Below are positions 17,692 through 26,325 of a DNA stretch of 54,773 bases, one piece after another. The position numbers and the translations under genes were made by a program. Source of the DNA: Phenylobacterium sp. (GTDB lineage: Bacteria > Pseudomonadota > Alphaproteobacteria > Caulobacterales > Caulobacteraceae). The notes beneath the pieces are model-generated. The model worked only from the letters and a program-made list of their open reading frames with translations. It made no database searches and was not told the DNA's origin. The stretch spans positions 1 to 54,773 of the forward strand of contig NZ_JAKRSA010000001.1 of the NCBI RefSeq assembly GCF_022402485.1, in the 5' to 3' direction. Position 1 is the first letter of the stretch; every line of letters starts with the position of its first letter.

Positions 17692-18989
17692 GCTGCGATC
17701 ACCGCGTCTTCCAGCACCGCCTCATAGGCCGCCCCGGCCCGGTCCCAGGAGAACACCTCCCGGGCACGCCGGCGGCTGGCCTCGCTCAAGGTGAGGCGCT
17801 TGGCCGGATCATCCAGCAACTGGCTGATAGCGATGGCCAGGGCCTCAGGATCACCCCGGCGAACCACGACCCCAGCCTCGCCCACCACTTCGGGCAGGGC
17901 GCCTCCGTCGGTGACGATCACTGGAGCGGCGCAGCTCATGGCTTCTGCCGCTGGCAGACCAAAGCCTTCGTAGAGAGACGGCGTCACGCAGATGGTTGCC
18001 CGGCCATATTGCTCGGCCATCTCCGCGTCGCTCAGGCCGCTGATGAAGCTGACCTTGTCAGCGATCCCTAGGGTTTTGATCAGCTTGCCAGTGGGGCCGT
18101 CCGGCTTCAGCTTGCCGATGACCACCAGCTCCAGGTCAGGATAGGTGGCCAGGAGATCGGCATAGGCCTGGATGAGGATGCCCAGGCCTTTCAGCGGGAC
18201 ATCGGCGCTGGCGGTCGTGAGGATCCGGCGGTCGCGCCGCCGAAGGTCGGGCTGGGGCCGGAACACCGTCTGGTCGATGCCCAAGAGAATGGCAGTCATC
18301 CGTTCAGGCGCAATCTTCAGATAGGACGCCACGTCACGGCCCGCACTCTTGGACACCACGATCACCCGGTCCAGACGCGGGGCCACATGCTCCTGCATGG
18401 AAAGGAAACTGTACCAACGGCGGATCAGCCAGCGGATCTTGGGCTCGGGTTCGGCCTCCAGGGCCAGTTCCAGGTCCCGGCGGATCGGATGGTGGATCAC
18501 GCCGACCACGGGCAGGCCCGACCGCTTGATGTCCAACAGGCCATGGCAGAGGGACTGATTGTCGATGACCACGTCATAGTCGGCAGCATGGGCTCGCAGA
18601 TAGCGCGCCGCCCGGCGGCCAAAGGTGTAGGGCTCCATGAACTTGCCCGACAGGTGGCCGAAATACTCCGCAAGGTCTGTCCAGCTCAGCAGGTGACGCA
18701 GGCGCAGGGCCAGATGGCCGTTGTGGGGCTGGTCGTAGAGGTCCAGCGACGGGATCTTCACCAGACCGACCTCAGGTGCCAGGTCGGGATAGGGCGGACC
18801 TGACAGCACATCGACCTTATGGCCCCGCGCCGCCAAGGCGCGGCTCGCCTGGGACAGGTAGACGCCCTGCCCCCCGACCCGGGGATCTGAGCGATAGGAG
18901 AGGAAGGCGATCCGCAGGGGACCGCCAGCGCGCCGCCGACCAGACGGACCCGCACGGTCGGTGTCTTTAACCAAGGGAGTGTCGAGCAT
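17685..18989 (-). CDS. Glycosyltransferase family 4
   Basis: This 434-residue GT-B enzyme has an N-terminal LRIAFLSYRSDPRVGGQGVYLSQASRALAARGH unit. The C-terminal donor domain carries RRILTTASADVPLKGLGILIQAY, LVVIGKLKPDGP and SLYEGFGLPAAEAMSCAAPVIVTDGGALPEVVG (the EX7E motif). It is the first gene of a three-gene minus-strand operon and overlaps the methyltransferase start by seven bases. GC-rich, like the chromosome backbone. Confidence 0.9.
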   Translation of the reverse strand: MLDTPLVKDTDRAGPSGRRRAGGPLRIAFLSYRSDPRVGGQGVYLSQASRALAARGHKVDVLSGPPYPDLAPEVGLVKIPSLDLYDQPHNGHLALRLRHLLSWTDLAEYFGHLSGKFMEPYTFGRRAARYLRAHAADYDVVIDNQSLCHGLLDIKRSGLPVVGVIHHPIRRDLELALEAEPEPKIRWLIRRWYSFLSMQEHVAPRLDRVIVVSKSAGRDVASYLKIAPERMTAILLGIDQTVFRPQPDLRRRDRRILTTASADVPLKGLGILIQAYADLLATYPDLELVVIGKLKPDGPTGKLIKTLGIADKVSFISGLSDAEMAEQYGRATICVTPSLYEGFGLPAAEAMSCAAPVIVTDGGALPEVVGEAGVVVRRGDPEALAIAISQLLDDPAKRLTLSEASRRRAREVFSWDRAGAAYEAVLEDAVIAAC

Positions 18990-19115
18990 GGCCTCGGGGT
19001 CTACAGCGTGAAGCAGCGAGAGCCTAGGCGAACCTCGCCTTTCCCCCGTCTCTGGGTGCCTGGAGCTCCGAAATCCGGCACCCCTCCGGCGCGAGGAACC
19101 TCCAGCAGCGCTGTT

Positions 19116-19141
19116 TCAGACATGTGTCGGAATGTGTCTGA
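19116..19141. promoter_or_regulatory. Inverted repeat upstream of glycosyltransferase operon
   Basis: TCAGACA (19116-19122) and TGTCTGA (19135-19141) form a perfect 7-bp inverted repeat with a 12-base spacer, between the CinA-domain gene and the glycosyltransferase operon. It could be an operator for the operon or a hairpin ending the upstream transcript. Confidence 0.4.
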
Positions 19142-19167
19142 CCGCGCCCTGCCTGCCGCAATGGACT

Positions 19168-19986
19168 TTAGCCCGGCGTCTCCACGACGCTCACCTGGGT
19201 GATACCGACCTCGGCCAGGACGGTGATCAATTCGCTCAAGGTGGTCTCCACCTCATCGGGGTCGCGGCCGCGGATCACCAGGTTCGAACCAAACCCGTCG
19301 GCGCCGTAGAAGGGATAGCTGCCCAGGGACAGGGCCGGATGGGCCTTGGCCAGACCCTCCAAGGGTGAGGCGATGGCACCTTCACCTGAGCCCTCGACCC
19401 GCAGGGTGCGCGAGATCACGACGGCACCCCCCTTCAGCTTGGGTCCAACGTCCTGCAGCATGCCGCGCATGATCTGTGGCACGCCGGCCAGGACAAACAC
19501 ATTGCCGATGGAAAAGCCGGGCGGCCCCTGAACCGGATTGTTGACCAGCTCGCCCCCCACGGGCACCCGGGCCATGCGCCGGCGCGCGGCATTGATCTCG
19601 CCCCCCCAGCGGGCGGTCATCATGGCCAGGATGTCGGGGTGCTCGTAAAGCTCGACTCCAAAGGCGGCGGCCACGGCGTCGGCGGTAATGTCGTCATGGG
19701 TCGGGCCAATACCGCCTGTGGTGATCACATAGTTGTAGCGGTAGCGCAGGGCATTCAGCGCCGCGACAATCTCGTCCTGCACATCAGAGACCGTGCGGGC
19801 CTCGGCCAGTTCCACCCCGTGGGCGCCGAGATATTTGGCAATGTCGCCGAGATTGGTGTCGCGGGTGCGGCCTGAGAGGATCTCATCGCCGATGATCAGC
19901 ACCGCAGCCGTCACCCGGCCCGCAGTGAAGGGATCAAGAGCCCCACCCGCCAGCGCATCGGCAGATGTGTCTGCGGTCCTGTCCAT
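19168..19986 (-). CDS. CinA N-terminal (MoaB/MoCF) domain protein
   Basis: This 272-residue protein belongs to the competence/damage-inducible CinA N-terminal family (COG1058). Visible motifs are [27 protein letters not shown] and [21 protein letters not shown], then [14 protein letters not shown]. In full-length CinA this domain is linked to a nicotinamide-nucleotide amidohydrolase domain; here the protein stops before it. A separate C-terminal-domain protein is encoded at 50486-50968. Some members hydrolyse ADP-ribose or FAD. Divergent from sfsA, with a 59-base shared promoter region. Confidence 0.88.
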   Translation of the reverse strand: MDRTADTSADALAGGALDPFTAGRVTAAVLIIGDEILSGRTRDTNLGDIAKYLGAHGVELAEARTVSDVQDEIVAALNALRYRYNYVITTGGIGPTHDDITADAVAAAFGVELYEHPDILAMMTARWGGEINAARRRMARVPVGGELVNNPVQGPPGFSIGNVFVLAGVPQIMRGMLQDVGPKLKGGAVVISRTLRVEGSGEGAIASPLEGLAKAHPALSLGSYPFYGADGFGSNLVIRGRDPDEVETTLSELITVLAEVGITQVSVVETPG

Positions 19987-20045
19987 CGTCGCGTTCCTCG
20001 CCTAAACCCACTGCCGTCTTCAGACCTTACGGACTAGCGCGCTCC

Positions 20046-20747
20046 ATGGATTTCCCGCAACCGCTCACACGCGGCCAGCTCATCCAACGCTATAAGCGCT
20101 TCCTGGCTGACATTGTGTTGGAGGACGGCACAGAGATCACCGCCCACTGCCCCAACCCCGGTGCCATGCTGGGCTTGAACATGCCGGGCCTGCCGGTCTG
20201 GGTTTCCCGCTCACCGGACCCCAAGCGCAAACTCGCCCATACGCTTGAGCTCGTCGAGGTCGATGGCGGCCTGGTGGGGATCAACACCATGCACCCCAAC
20301 CGCCTGGTGGCCGAGGCCCTGGCCCATGACGTCATCCCTGAGCTCACCGGCTATGCCAGCCACCGCCGGGAGGTGAATTACGGCGTGGCCAGCCGGGTCG
20401 ACTTCCTCTTGGAAGCGCCCGACCGCCCCCGCTGCTGGCTGGAGATCAAGAACTGCCACCTGCGCCGCACAGGAACCCTGGCGGAGTTCCCCGACTGCGT
20501 GGCGGCCCGCTCCACCAAGCACCTGCGGGAACTGGAAGCCATGGTGGCCGAGGGTGACCGCGCCGTGGCCCTGTTCGTGGTCCAGCGCACCGACTGCGAC
20601 ACCTTCTCGGCCTGCCACGACCTCGATCCGGCCTTCGCACGGGGCCTTGAGGCCGCTGCTCAGGTCGGCGTGGAGGTGCTGGTCTATGCCTGCGACATCA
20701 CCCCCAGCGAGGTCCGCATCGCCCGGGCCATGACCTGGGCGCGGTAG
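20046..20747 (+). CDS. sfsA: SfsA family DNA/RNA nuclease
   Basis: This 233-residue protein matches Sfs[31 protein letters not shown] at the N-terminus, then [26 protein letters not shown], where the D and E-x-K residues fit a PD-(D/E)XK-like nuclease site, and [20 protein letters not shown]. coli SfsA was first described as a sugar-fermentation stimulation protein and binds DNA. The ATG at 20046 was chosen because conservation begins there; an upstream in-frame ATG lies in the neighbouring gene's promoter. The map gene follows after 138 bases. Confidence 0.93.
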   Translation: MDFPQPLTRGQLIQRYKRFLADIVLEDGTEITAHCPNPGAMLGLNMPGLPVWVSRSPDPKRKLAHTLELVEVDGGLVGINTMHPNRLVAEALAHDVIPELTGYASHRREVNYGVASRVDFLLEAPDRPRCWLEIKNCHLRRTGTLAEFPDCVAARSTKHLRELEAMVAEGDRAVALFVVQRTDCDTFSACHDLDPAFARGLEAAAQVGVEVLVYACDITPSEVRIARAMTWAR

Positions 20748-20806
20748 AGCGACCGCGGGCGCCGGTCAGGCTGACGTTGAAGTTTTGTGCTAGGGTTGCG
20801 ACATAG

Positions 20807-20821
20807 ACGTCTTTCAGACGT
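20807..20821 (+). promoter_or_regulatory. Hairpin in the map leader
   Basis: ACGTCT (20807-20812) and AGACGT (20816-20821) are perfect arms around a TTC loop, about 65 bases before the map start. A promoter-like TTGAAG lies about 30 bases upstream of the first arm. The function is unknown. Confidence 0.35.
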
Positions 20822-20885
20822 TCCGCCTTTGCCAGCCTCCCAGGGGGTTGAGCGGCCAAAGGCGGGCCGGGAGTATCGCAACGCC

Positions 20886-21710
20886 ATGAGCACCACCGAC
20901 GTCCTTGAGACCGAGTTCCGCGACGGCCAGATCCGCATCCATGGGCCTGAAGGCTTTGAGGGCATGCGCAAGGCTGGCCGTCTTGCGGCCGAGTGCCTGG
21001 ACATGCTGACCCCCCATGTGGTCCCGGGTGCGGTCACCGATGATCTCGACAGGATGGCCCGGGAGTTCATCCTCGACCATGGCGCCCTGCCCGCCTGCCT
21101 GTTCTATCGCGGCTATTCCAAGACCGTCTGCATCTCGGTCAACCACGTGGTCTGCCACGGCATTCCCAGCGAGCGCGCCCTGCGCGAGGGCGACATCGCC
21201 AATATCGATGTCACCTGCATCGTCGACGGCTGGCACGGCGACCACAGCCGCATGTACGGCGTTGGCCCTGTCTCGGCCCGCTCCAAGCGGCTGGTGGAGG
21301 TGACCTACGAGTCTATCGCCCGGGGGATCGCGGCGGTTAAGCCCGGCGCCACCACCGGCGATATCGGCCACGCCATCCAGTCTTATGTGGAATCCATGCG
21401 CTGCTCTGTGGTCCGCGATTTCTGCGGCCATGGCCTGGGCAAGCTGTTCCACGACGCCCCCAACATCCTGCACTTTGGCCTGCCCGGTCAGGGCGAGGTG
21501 CTGAAGGCCGGCATGTTCTTCACCATCGAGCCCATGGTGAACCTGGGCAAACCCTCAGTGAAGGTCCTGGCCGACGGCTGGACGGCGGTGACCCGCGACA
21601 AGTCTCTGTCGGCCCAGTGCGAGCACTCCATCGGCGTCACCGAAGACGGCGCAGAAATCTTCACCGCCTCCCCGGCCGGCCTCTTCCAGCCCCCGATTGA
21701 GACAGCCTAG
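20886..21710 (+). CDS. map: Type I methionine aminopeptidase
   Basis: This 274-residue metalloprotease removes the initiator methionine from nascent proteins. The pita-bread fold is evident: [16 protein letters not shown], the substrate-side [10 protein letters not shown], metal ligands in [35 protein letters not shown] with its catalytic histidines, and FTIEPMVN and [11 protein letters not shown] with the glutamates. The ATG at 20886 fits the usual length; a longer in-frame start at 20787 would add a nonconserved extension. It precedes radC by 76 bases. Confidence 0.95.
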   Translation: MSTTDVLETEFRDGQIRIHGPEGFEGMRKAGRLAAECLDMLTPHVVPGAVTDDLDRMAREFILDHGALPACLFYRGYSKTVCISVNHVVCHGIPSERALREGDIANIDVTCIVDGWHGDHSRMYGVGPVSARSKRLVEVTYESIARGIAAVKPGATTGDIGHAIQSYVESMRCSVVRDFCGHGLGKLFHDAPNILHFGLPGQGEVLKAGMFFTIEPMVNLGKPSVKVLADGWTAVTRDKSLSAQCEHSIGVTEDGAEIFTASPAGLFQPPIETA

Positions 21711-21786
21711 GCGCGTAAGCGGCAGGCTAGCTCAGCCGCAAACAAGAGGCCTTGCCAATTCAGAACAAATAACGAACAGTCATGTC

Positions 21787-22527
21787 ATGACTGTTGTTCC
21801 CGGCCTCTCTGAAGACCTCTCCCGTCAGGCCGACCTGTGGGCGGCGGCCAGCGTGAAGCCGCACCACCTGGGCCATCGCGAGCGGCTGCGGGACCGGGCG
21901 CTGAAGGGCGGGATCGAGGCGCTGCCCGACTATGAACTGCTGGAGATGCATCTCTTCCGCGCCATCCCCCGCGGCGACGTCAAGCCCCTGGCCAAGGCCC
22001 TGCTGGCGAGGTTCGGGTCCCTGGCCGGCGTGCTGGGGGCAAGTGTCGCCGAGCTACGGACGGTGAAAGGGGTGGGCGAGGCCGTCGCCCTGGATCTGAA
22101 GCTATTGCATCACACCGCCTTGCGCATCGGCCGCGAGCAGGTGGCGCGGCGCACGGTCATCACCTCCTGGGCTCAGCTTCTGGCCTATGTGAAGGTGGCC
22201 CTGGCCCATGAGGCCCGCGAGCAGTTCCGGGTGCTGTTCCTGGACAAAAAGAACCAGCTGATCGCCGATGAGGTGCAGAACCACGGCACGGTGGACCATG
22301 CCCCGGTCTATCCCCGGGAGGTCATGCGCCGGGCCCTGGAGCTGTCAGCCAGCGCCATCATCCTGGTGCACAATCATCCCTCGGGCGATCCGACCCCGTC
22401 CTCAGCCGATGTGGATATGACCCGTCAGGTGATCGAAGCCGGGCGGGCCCTGCGCATCACCGTCCATGACCACCTGGTGGTGGGCCGGGACGGCGTGGCG
22501 AGCTTCAAGGCCCTGGGGCTGATGTAA
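21787..22527 (+). CDS. radC: RadC family JAB-domain protein
   Basis: This 246-residue protein has a helix-hairpin-helix-like N-terminal region ([13 protein letters not shown]...[12 protein letters not shown] and [29 protein letters not shown]). The C-terminal JAB/MPN metalloprotease-like domain has [25 protein letters not shown] (HxHPSG-x5-S-x2-D). Despite the name, a direct DNA-repair role has been questioned. The ATG at 21787 was chosen because the stretch upstream lies in the map intergenic space. Confidence 0.92.
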   Translation: MTVVPGLSEDLSRQADLWAAASVKPHHLGHRERLRDRALKGGIEALPDYELLEMHLFRAIPRGDVKPLAKALLARFGSLAGVLGASVAELRTVKGVGEAVALDLKLLHHTALRIGREQVARRTVITSWAQLLAYVKVALAHEAREQFRVLFLDKKNQLIADEVQNHGTVDHAPVYPREVMRRALELSASAIILVHNHPSGDPTPSSADVDMTRQVIEAGRALRITVHDHLVVGRDGVASFKALGLM

Positions 22528-22593
22528 GTCCCTAGGGGCCCAATGGGCGCGGAACCAGCCGCGCCCTGGCAGGGCCGTCTGGAGGATGACCGA

Positions 22594-22953
22594 CTACTGG
22601 CGGGCCTTGCGGGCGGCGTAGCGCCGGTCGCGGGCTTCTTTCTGCTCAGCCTTGGTCAGCGCCTTGCGGGCCTTGCGCTCACCGCGCTTGGCGTCGAGGG
22701 CCTCAGCGGCCAGGGCTTCCTCAGCCAGGCGGGCGGCCTCTTCGGCTTCGGCGGCGGCTTGCTTCTTGGCTTCCTTGGCGGCGAGACGCTCTTGGCGGAC
22801 ACGCTCCAGTTCAGCCTCGCGCAGGGCTGCACGTTCAGCGAACTGAGGGTCCGACACGGCCGCCTTGGGCTTCATCTTGGCCAGCAGGGCTTTTTTCGCC
22901 TCTGCTGCGGTCTTCAGCCGTTCAGTGAAACCCGTGCGTTCGTCTTGGTTCAT
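22594..22953 (-). CDS. DUF6481-type charged coiled-coil protein
   Basis: This 119-residue protein is almost wholly Ala/Lys/Glu/Arg and predicted helical. It starts NQDERTGFTERLKTAAEAKKALLAK and ends RDRRYAARKARQ, the pattern of the DUF6481 family of alphaproteobacteria. No function is known; a nucleic-acid or ribosome contact is only a guess from its charge. It overlaps the upstream 90-residue gene by four bases. Confidence 0.75.
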   Translation of the reverse strand: MNQDERTGFTERLKTAAEAKKALLAKMKPKAAVSDPQFAERAALREAELERVRQERLAAKEAKKQAAAEAEEAARLAEEALAAEALDAKRGERKARKALTKAEQKEARDRRYAARKARQ

Positions 22954-23222
22954 GTGGAGCTTTCATCAGGTTGCGCCGTCTTGACGGCTGCGGAGGGGGT
23001 GGCTTCGGACGTGACAGGCTCAGCGGCGGGCTCGGCCACAGCGGGGGGGTGGAAGGTCGCCGCACAGATCGCCGCAAGGTGACGACGGACCGAATAGGTG
23101 GCCAGCAGGGCATCAACCGCGCGGCAGCCCTCGACCTTGAGCCGACGCTTCAGGTCGGCGAGATCGGCAACCTCGCCAGAGCGGGCGAGGAAATAGGCGC
23201 GTTCAAGGGTCGACATGGGCAT
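22950..23222 (-). CDS. Small hypothetical protein
   Basis: This 90-residue protein has an N-terminal helical segment (STLERAYFLARSGEVADLADLKRRLKVEGC) and an Ala/Pro/Glu-rich tail. I do not recognise a family. The start overlaps nothing upstream, and its end is fused by ATGA-type overlap to the DUF6481 gene, so the pair is probably cotranscribed. Confidence 0.65.
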   Translation of the reverse strand: MPMSTLERAYFLARSGEVADLADLKRRLKVEGCRAVDALLATYSVRRHLAAICAATFHPPAVAEPAAEPVTSEATPSAAVKTAQPDESST

Positions 23223-23455
23223 CCTCTCAAGTTCGGCGGGACCAGAGGCCCCGTGCGAATCTCAGGGCCGGGTCGGTCATGCAAAGGCGCGGCGCCCCCG
23301 GCCCGGCGGCGCTCAAGATTCAGAATTGCTGGCAAGGATCGAAATAGGCTCGGGCTCGATCCGAAGAACAAGCGTGGAGAGCGACCGAACCCATGCAATA
23401 TGACATTACCCTAACACCTCAAGGCGGCAAACGCCAGGGTGAGGCGCAGGCTCAG

Positions 23456-23923
23456 CTAAATCCCAGGCGAGCCGATCTCGGTGGCCGGGCGCGCTGCCAC
23501 TTCGAGCTTGCAGATCACACCTTCCCCCGGGGCGCTGGCGGCACCGGCCGGCAGGCGGCTGAACACACCCTCGTTTGCACCCTTGATCCACCACTGCCAG
23601 TCTTCCCCGACATAGCGGGTGCCACTGGCTGATCGGGCCAGGGCCAGGACCTGGGTTTCGCCGCGATAGGTGATCAAGGCCGCCTCTGGCGCGCGATAGG
23701 CAACCCGCAGCCGCTCACCGTTCAGGCATCGATAGGTCACCGCATCGGGCTTGAAGTCGGCGGCCTCGCCCAGGGGCCGGGCGGCAGGGGATGTGGTGAC
23801 GGCCTTTTGCGGTGAGGGCAACGCCCCGGGCTGCGCAGCAGGCTCACAGGCGGCCAGACCGAGGAGACTCATGGCCACCAGCATGGGCCAAGCTTTCAGC
23901 TTCAGCATGAGGTTAGGGGTCAT
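23456..23923 (-). CDS. MliC-like lipoprotein (lysozyme inhibitor family)
   Basis: This protein of about 155 residues has a lipoprotein signal ending SLLGLAAC. A C-terminal domain follows with VTYRCLNGERLRVAYR, ALITYRGETQVLALARSASGTRYVGEDWQWWIKG and GVICKL, which fits the MliC/PliC family of membrane-bound C-type lysozyme inhibitors. The two conserved cysteines are present. It is probably anchored in the outer membrane, facing the periplasm. The start at 23923 is preferred; a second ATG at 23908 is possible. A GST-type gene ends 44 bases upstream. Confidence 0.8.
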   Translation of the reverse strand: MTPNLMLKLKAWPMLVAMSLLGLAACEPAAQPGALPSPQKAVTTSPAARPLGEAADFKPDAVTYRCLNGERLRVAYRAPEAALITYRGETQVLALARSASGTRYVGEDWQWWIKGANEGVFSRLPAGAASAPGEGVICKLEVAARPATEIGSPGI

Positions 23924-23966
23924 CAGCGCCTCCGGTCCTACCCTAACCCCGCCGGGCCGCGGGCGC

Positions 23967-24593
23967 CTAACCCTTGGCGGCCGCCTCCCAGGCCTTAAAG
24001 TCTGGATCGTCCAGAAGTCTCTCCACATAGGCTGCACAGATTCCGCTATCGCCATAGTCCGTCAGGACCTGGCCATAGGTGCGCAAGCGGGTAGCAACCG
24101 GCGTGAAGAAGGCGTCGGCGATCGACCAGCGGCCTGCCAGAAACGGGCCATCGAATCGCTCAAGCATCCCAGTCCAGAGCCGCACCAGCTTGCGAATGTC
24201 GGCCTGGGTCGCCTCAGACAGCACCTTGACCTCAGGGACCTGATCCAGCGCCATGGGACATTCCGAGCGCAGGGACAAGAAACCGGAATGCATCTGGGCG
24301 GCAGCCGATCTGGCCTGAGCCCTGGCACTTGTGTCCGCAGGCCATAGGACGGCGTCGGGAAAGCGCTCGGCGAGATACTCACAGATGGCCAGGGAATCCC
24401 ATACCGTTAGGTCGCCATCCTTCAGCACCGGGGCCAGGCCGGACGGGGAATGGGGCACAAGCTCGGCCTGGGTGGCGTCGCCGCGGCGCAGCTCGACTTC
24501 GGTCTCGATGAAGTTCGCCCCAGTCTTCCGCAGCACAAGCCATGGTCGCAGCGACCAGGTCGACCAGCGCTTCGTGCCGATAATGAGCTCCAT
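23967..24593 (-). CDS. Glutathione S-transferase family protein
   Basis: This 208-residue protein has a thioredoxin-like N-terminal domain (MELIIGTKRWSTWSLRPWLVLRKTGANFIETEVEL, SGLAPVLKDGDLTVWDSLAICEYLAERFP) in which the P of APVL and the DS pair mark the glutathione site. An all-helical C-terminal domain follows. It is a single gene between an MFS gene on the other strand and the MliC-like gene. The substrate is unknown. Confidence 0.9.
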   Translation of the reverse strand: MELIIGTKRWSTWSLRPWLVLRKTGANFIETEVELRRGDATQAELVPHSPSGLAPVLKDGDLTVWDSLAICEYLAERFPDAVLWPADTSARAQARSAAAQMHSGFLSLRSECPMALDQVPEVKVLSEATQADIRKLVRLWTGMLERFDGPFLAGRWSIADAFFTPVATRLRTYGQVLTDYGDSGICAAYVERLLDDPDFKAWEAAAKG

Positions 24594-24695
24594 GCCAACC
24601 TCCCTGAAATCTGGTTATCACTCTTGCCCAACCCCGACAGAGCCTGTCTAGAGTGGATCAACCATAAGAAGTCGGACGCCCAGGAGACATCGTAA

Positions 24696-26081
24696 ATGAC
24701 TGACACGACCGCCCCCGGGGCGACAAATGCCGACGCCGCAGTGGCCGAGCCGGAGGGCGTCCGCCCCCTGACCGCACCGGTCCGCACCTATGCCATGAGC
24801 CTGCTGCTCGGCATCTACACCATCAATTTCCTGGACCGGCAGGTGGTCAATATCCTGGCCGAGCCGATCAAGCAGGACCTGGGTCTCGCCGACTGGCAGC
24901 TGGGCCTGATGAGTGGTCTGGCCTTCGCGCTCTTTTACACTGTGCTTGGCATCCCGATCGCCCGCATCGCCGAGCGGGGCAATCGCCCCCTGATCATCGG
25001 CATTGCGGTGGCGGTATGGAGCGGGTTTACCGCCCTGTGCGGGCTTGCGCAGAATTTCGTTCAGCTGATCCTCTTCCGGATCGGTGTTGGTGTTGGCGAA
25101 GCTGGCTGCACGCCGCCCGCCCACTCCCTGATCAGCGACTATGTGCCCAAGGAACAGCGCTCTACCGCCTTGGCCTTTTATTCCATGGGTACCCCGATCG
25201 GTGGCCTGATGGGGCTGATCCTCGGCGGCCTGGTTGCTGACGCCTATGGTTGGCGGATCGCGTTCCTGGTGGCTGGCATTCCCGGCATCCTGTTCGCCAT
25301 CCTGGCGATCTTCACCCTGCCGGAGCCCCGCAAGGAGCTTGCGCGCCGGACCGCCAAGATCCAGGCCAATTCGGCGACCTTTGGCGAAACCATGGCCTTC
25401 CTGCGGGGCCAGAAGACCTTCTGGTACATCTCTTTTGCCGCCGCGGTTAAGGCCTTCATCGGCTATGGCCACGCCCCGTTCACCGCCTCTTTCTTCCTGC
25501 GCAACTATCCAGACCAGGTTCAGTCCCTGGCTTCCACCGTCGGCGCCACAGTGGGCTATAATCTCCAGTCCATCGGCTTTCTGGGACTGGCACTCGGCCT
25601 AGTGTCGGGGATCGCCGGTGCCATGGGCTCGTGGTTAGGCGGATTCATCGCCGACAAGTTCGCCGCCCGTGACCTGCGCGCCCAGATGGTGGCCCCGGCC
25701 ATTGCCTCGGTGGTCACCATCCCCATCTTCATCGGGGCCATGACCATTGGCAATGTGCCCCTGGCGCTTGTCTTGCTGACGCTGAATGCCTTGCTGGGCA
25801 GCCTGTGGTTTGGCCCCGTCTATGGCACGGCTCAGTCCATCGTGCCGCCGCACATGCGAGCCACAGCGTCCGCCATCCTGTTGTTTACCATCAACCTGAT
25901 CGGCCTTGGCCTGGGGCCGCTGGCGGTTGGCCTGCTCAGCGATTATTTCGCGATCGGCATGAACATGGGCTCTGCCGAAGGCGTCCGCTGGGCGCTGATG
26001 GTCTCAGCCGCCGTTGGCCTAGTGGCGACCTACTGCTTCTGGCGCGCCACCCAGACCATCCGCCAAGACCACGTGGGTTGA
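24696..26081 (+). CDS. MFS transporter, spinster-like
   Basis: This 461-residue inner-membrane transporter has twelve likely transmembrane segments. Features of the spinster-type MFS group include INFLDRQVVNILAEPIKQDLGLADWQLGLMSG, the early GEAGCTPPAHSLISDYVPKEQRSTALAFYSMG and VGVGVGEAG. The substrate is unknown; neighbours are a GST on one side and purB on the other, which does not decide it. The ATG at 24696 is unambiguous. Confidence 0.85.
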   Translation: MTDTTAPGATNADAAVAEPEGVRPLTAPVRTYAMSLLLGIYTINFLDRQVVNILAEPIKQDLGLADWQLGLMSGLAFALFYTVLGIPIARIAERGNRPLIIGIAVAVWSGFTALCGLAQNFVQLILFRIGVGVGEAGCTPPAHSLISDYVPKEQRSTALAFYSMGTPIGGLMGLILGGLVADAYGWRIAFLVAGIPGILFAILAIFTLPEPRKELARRTAKIQANSATFGETMAFLRGQKTFWYISFAAAVKAFIGYGHAPFTASFFLRNYPDQVQSLASTVGATVGYNLQSIGFLGLALGLVSGIAGAMGSWLGGFIADKFAARDLRAQMVAPAIASVVTIPIFIGAMTIGNVPLALVLLTLNALLGSLWFGPVYGTAQSIVPPHMRATASAILLFTINLIGLGLGPLAVGLLSDYFAIGMNMGSAEGVRWALMVSAAVGLVATYCFWRATQTIRQDHVG

Positions 26082-26093
26082 TCTAGCGCTCCT

Positions 26094-26114
26094 CGGTGCC
26101 CGCATTGGGCACCG
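26094..26114 (+). terminator. Hairpin after MFS transporter gene
   Basis: CGGTGCCC (26094-26101) and GGGCACCG (26107-26114) form an 8-bp stem with a five-base loop 12 bases after the MFS stop. There is no T-run, so it is a hairpin rather than a classic terminator. Confidence 0.5.
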
Positions 26115-26213
26115 GGGGGACGCACGGCTCGGTCTCCCGCAAAAGACTCGATAGCCCCCTCGTCTTGACAGGCAGGCGCCTTGGCCTCCATCAGCCGGGG
26201 CCCGAGCATGCTT

Positions 26214-26241
26214 CAACGGCCAGGCCAGCGCCTGGCCGTTG
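26214..26241 (+). promoter_or_regulatory. 11-bp perfect inverted repeat upstream of purB
   Basis: CAACGGCCAGG (26214-26224) and CCTGGCCGTTG (26231-26241) flank a six-base spacer 85 bases before the purB start. It could be an operator or a leader hairpin; no T-run follows. Confidence 0.45.
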
Positions 26242-26325
26242 CAACTTGCTCCCACTCTTAAGCTAGAACGCGATTGTCCGGCGAAACCGCCGGCGCCTTG
26301 CCCACGCGCTCTATGGAGCCCGCCT

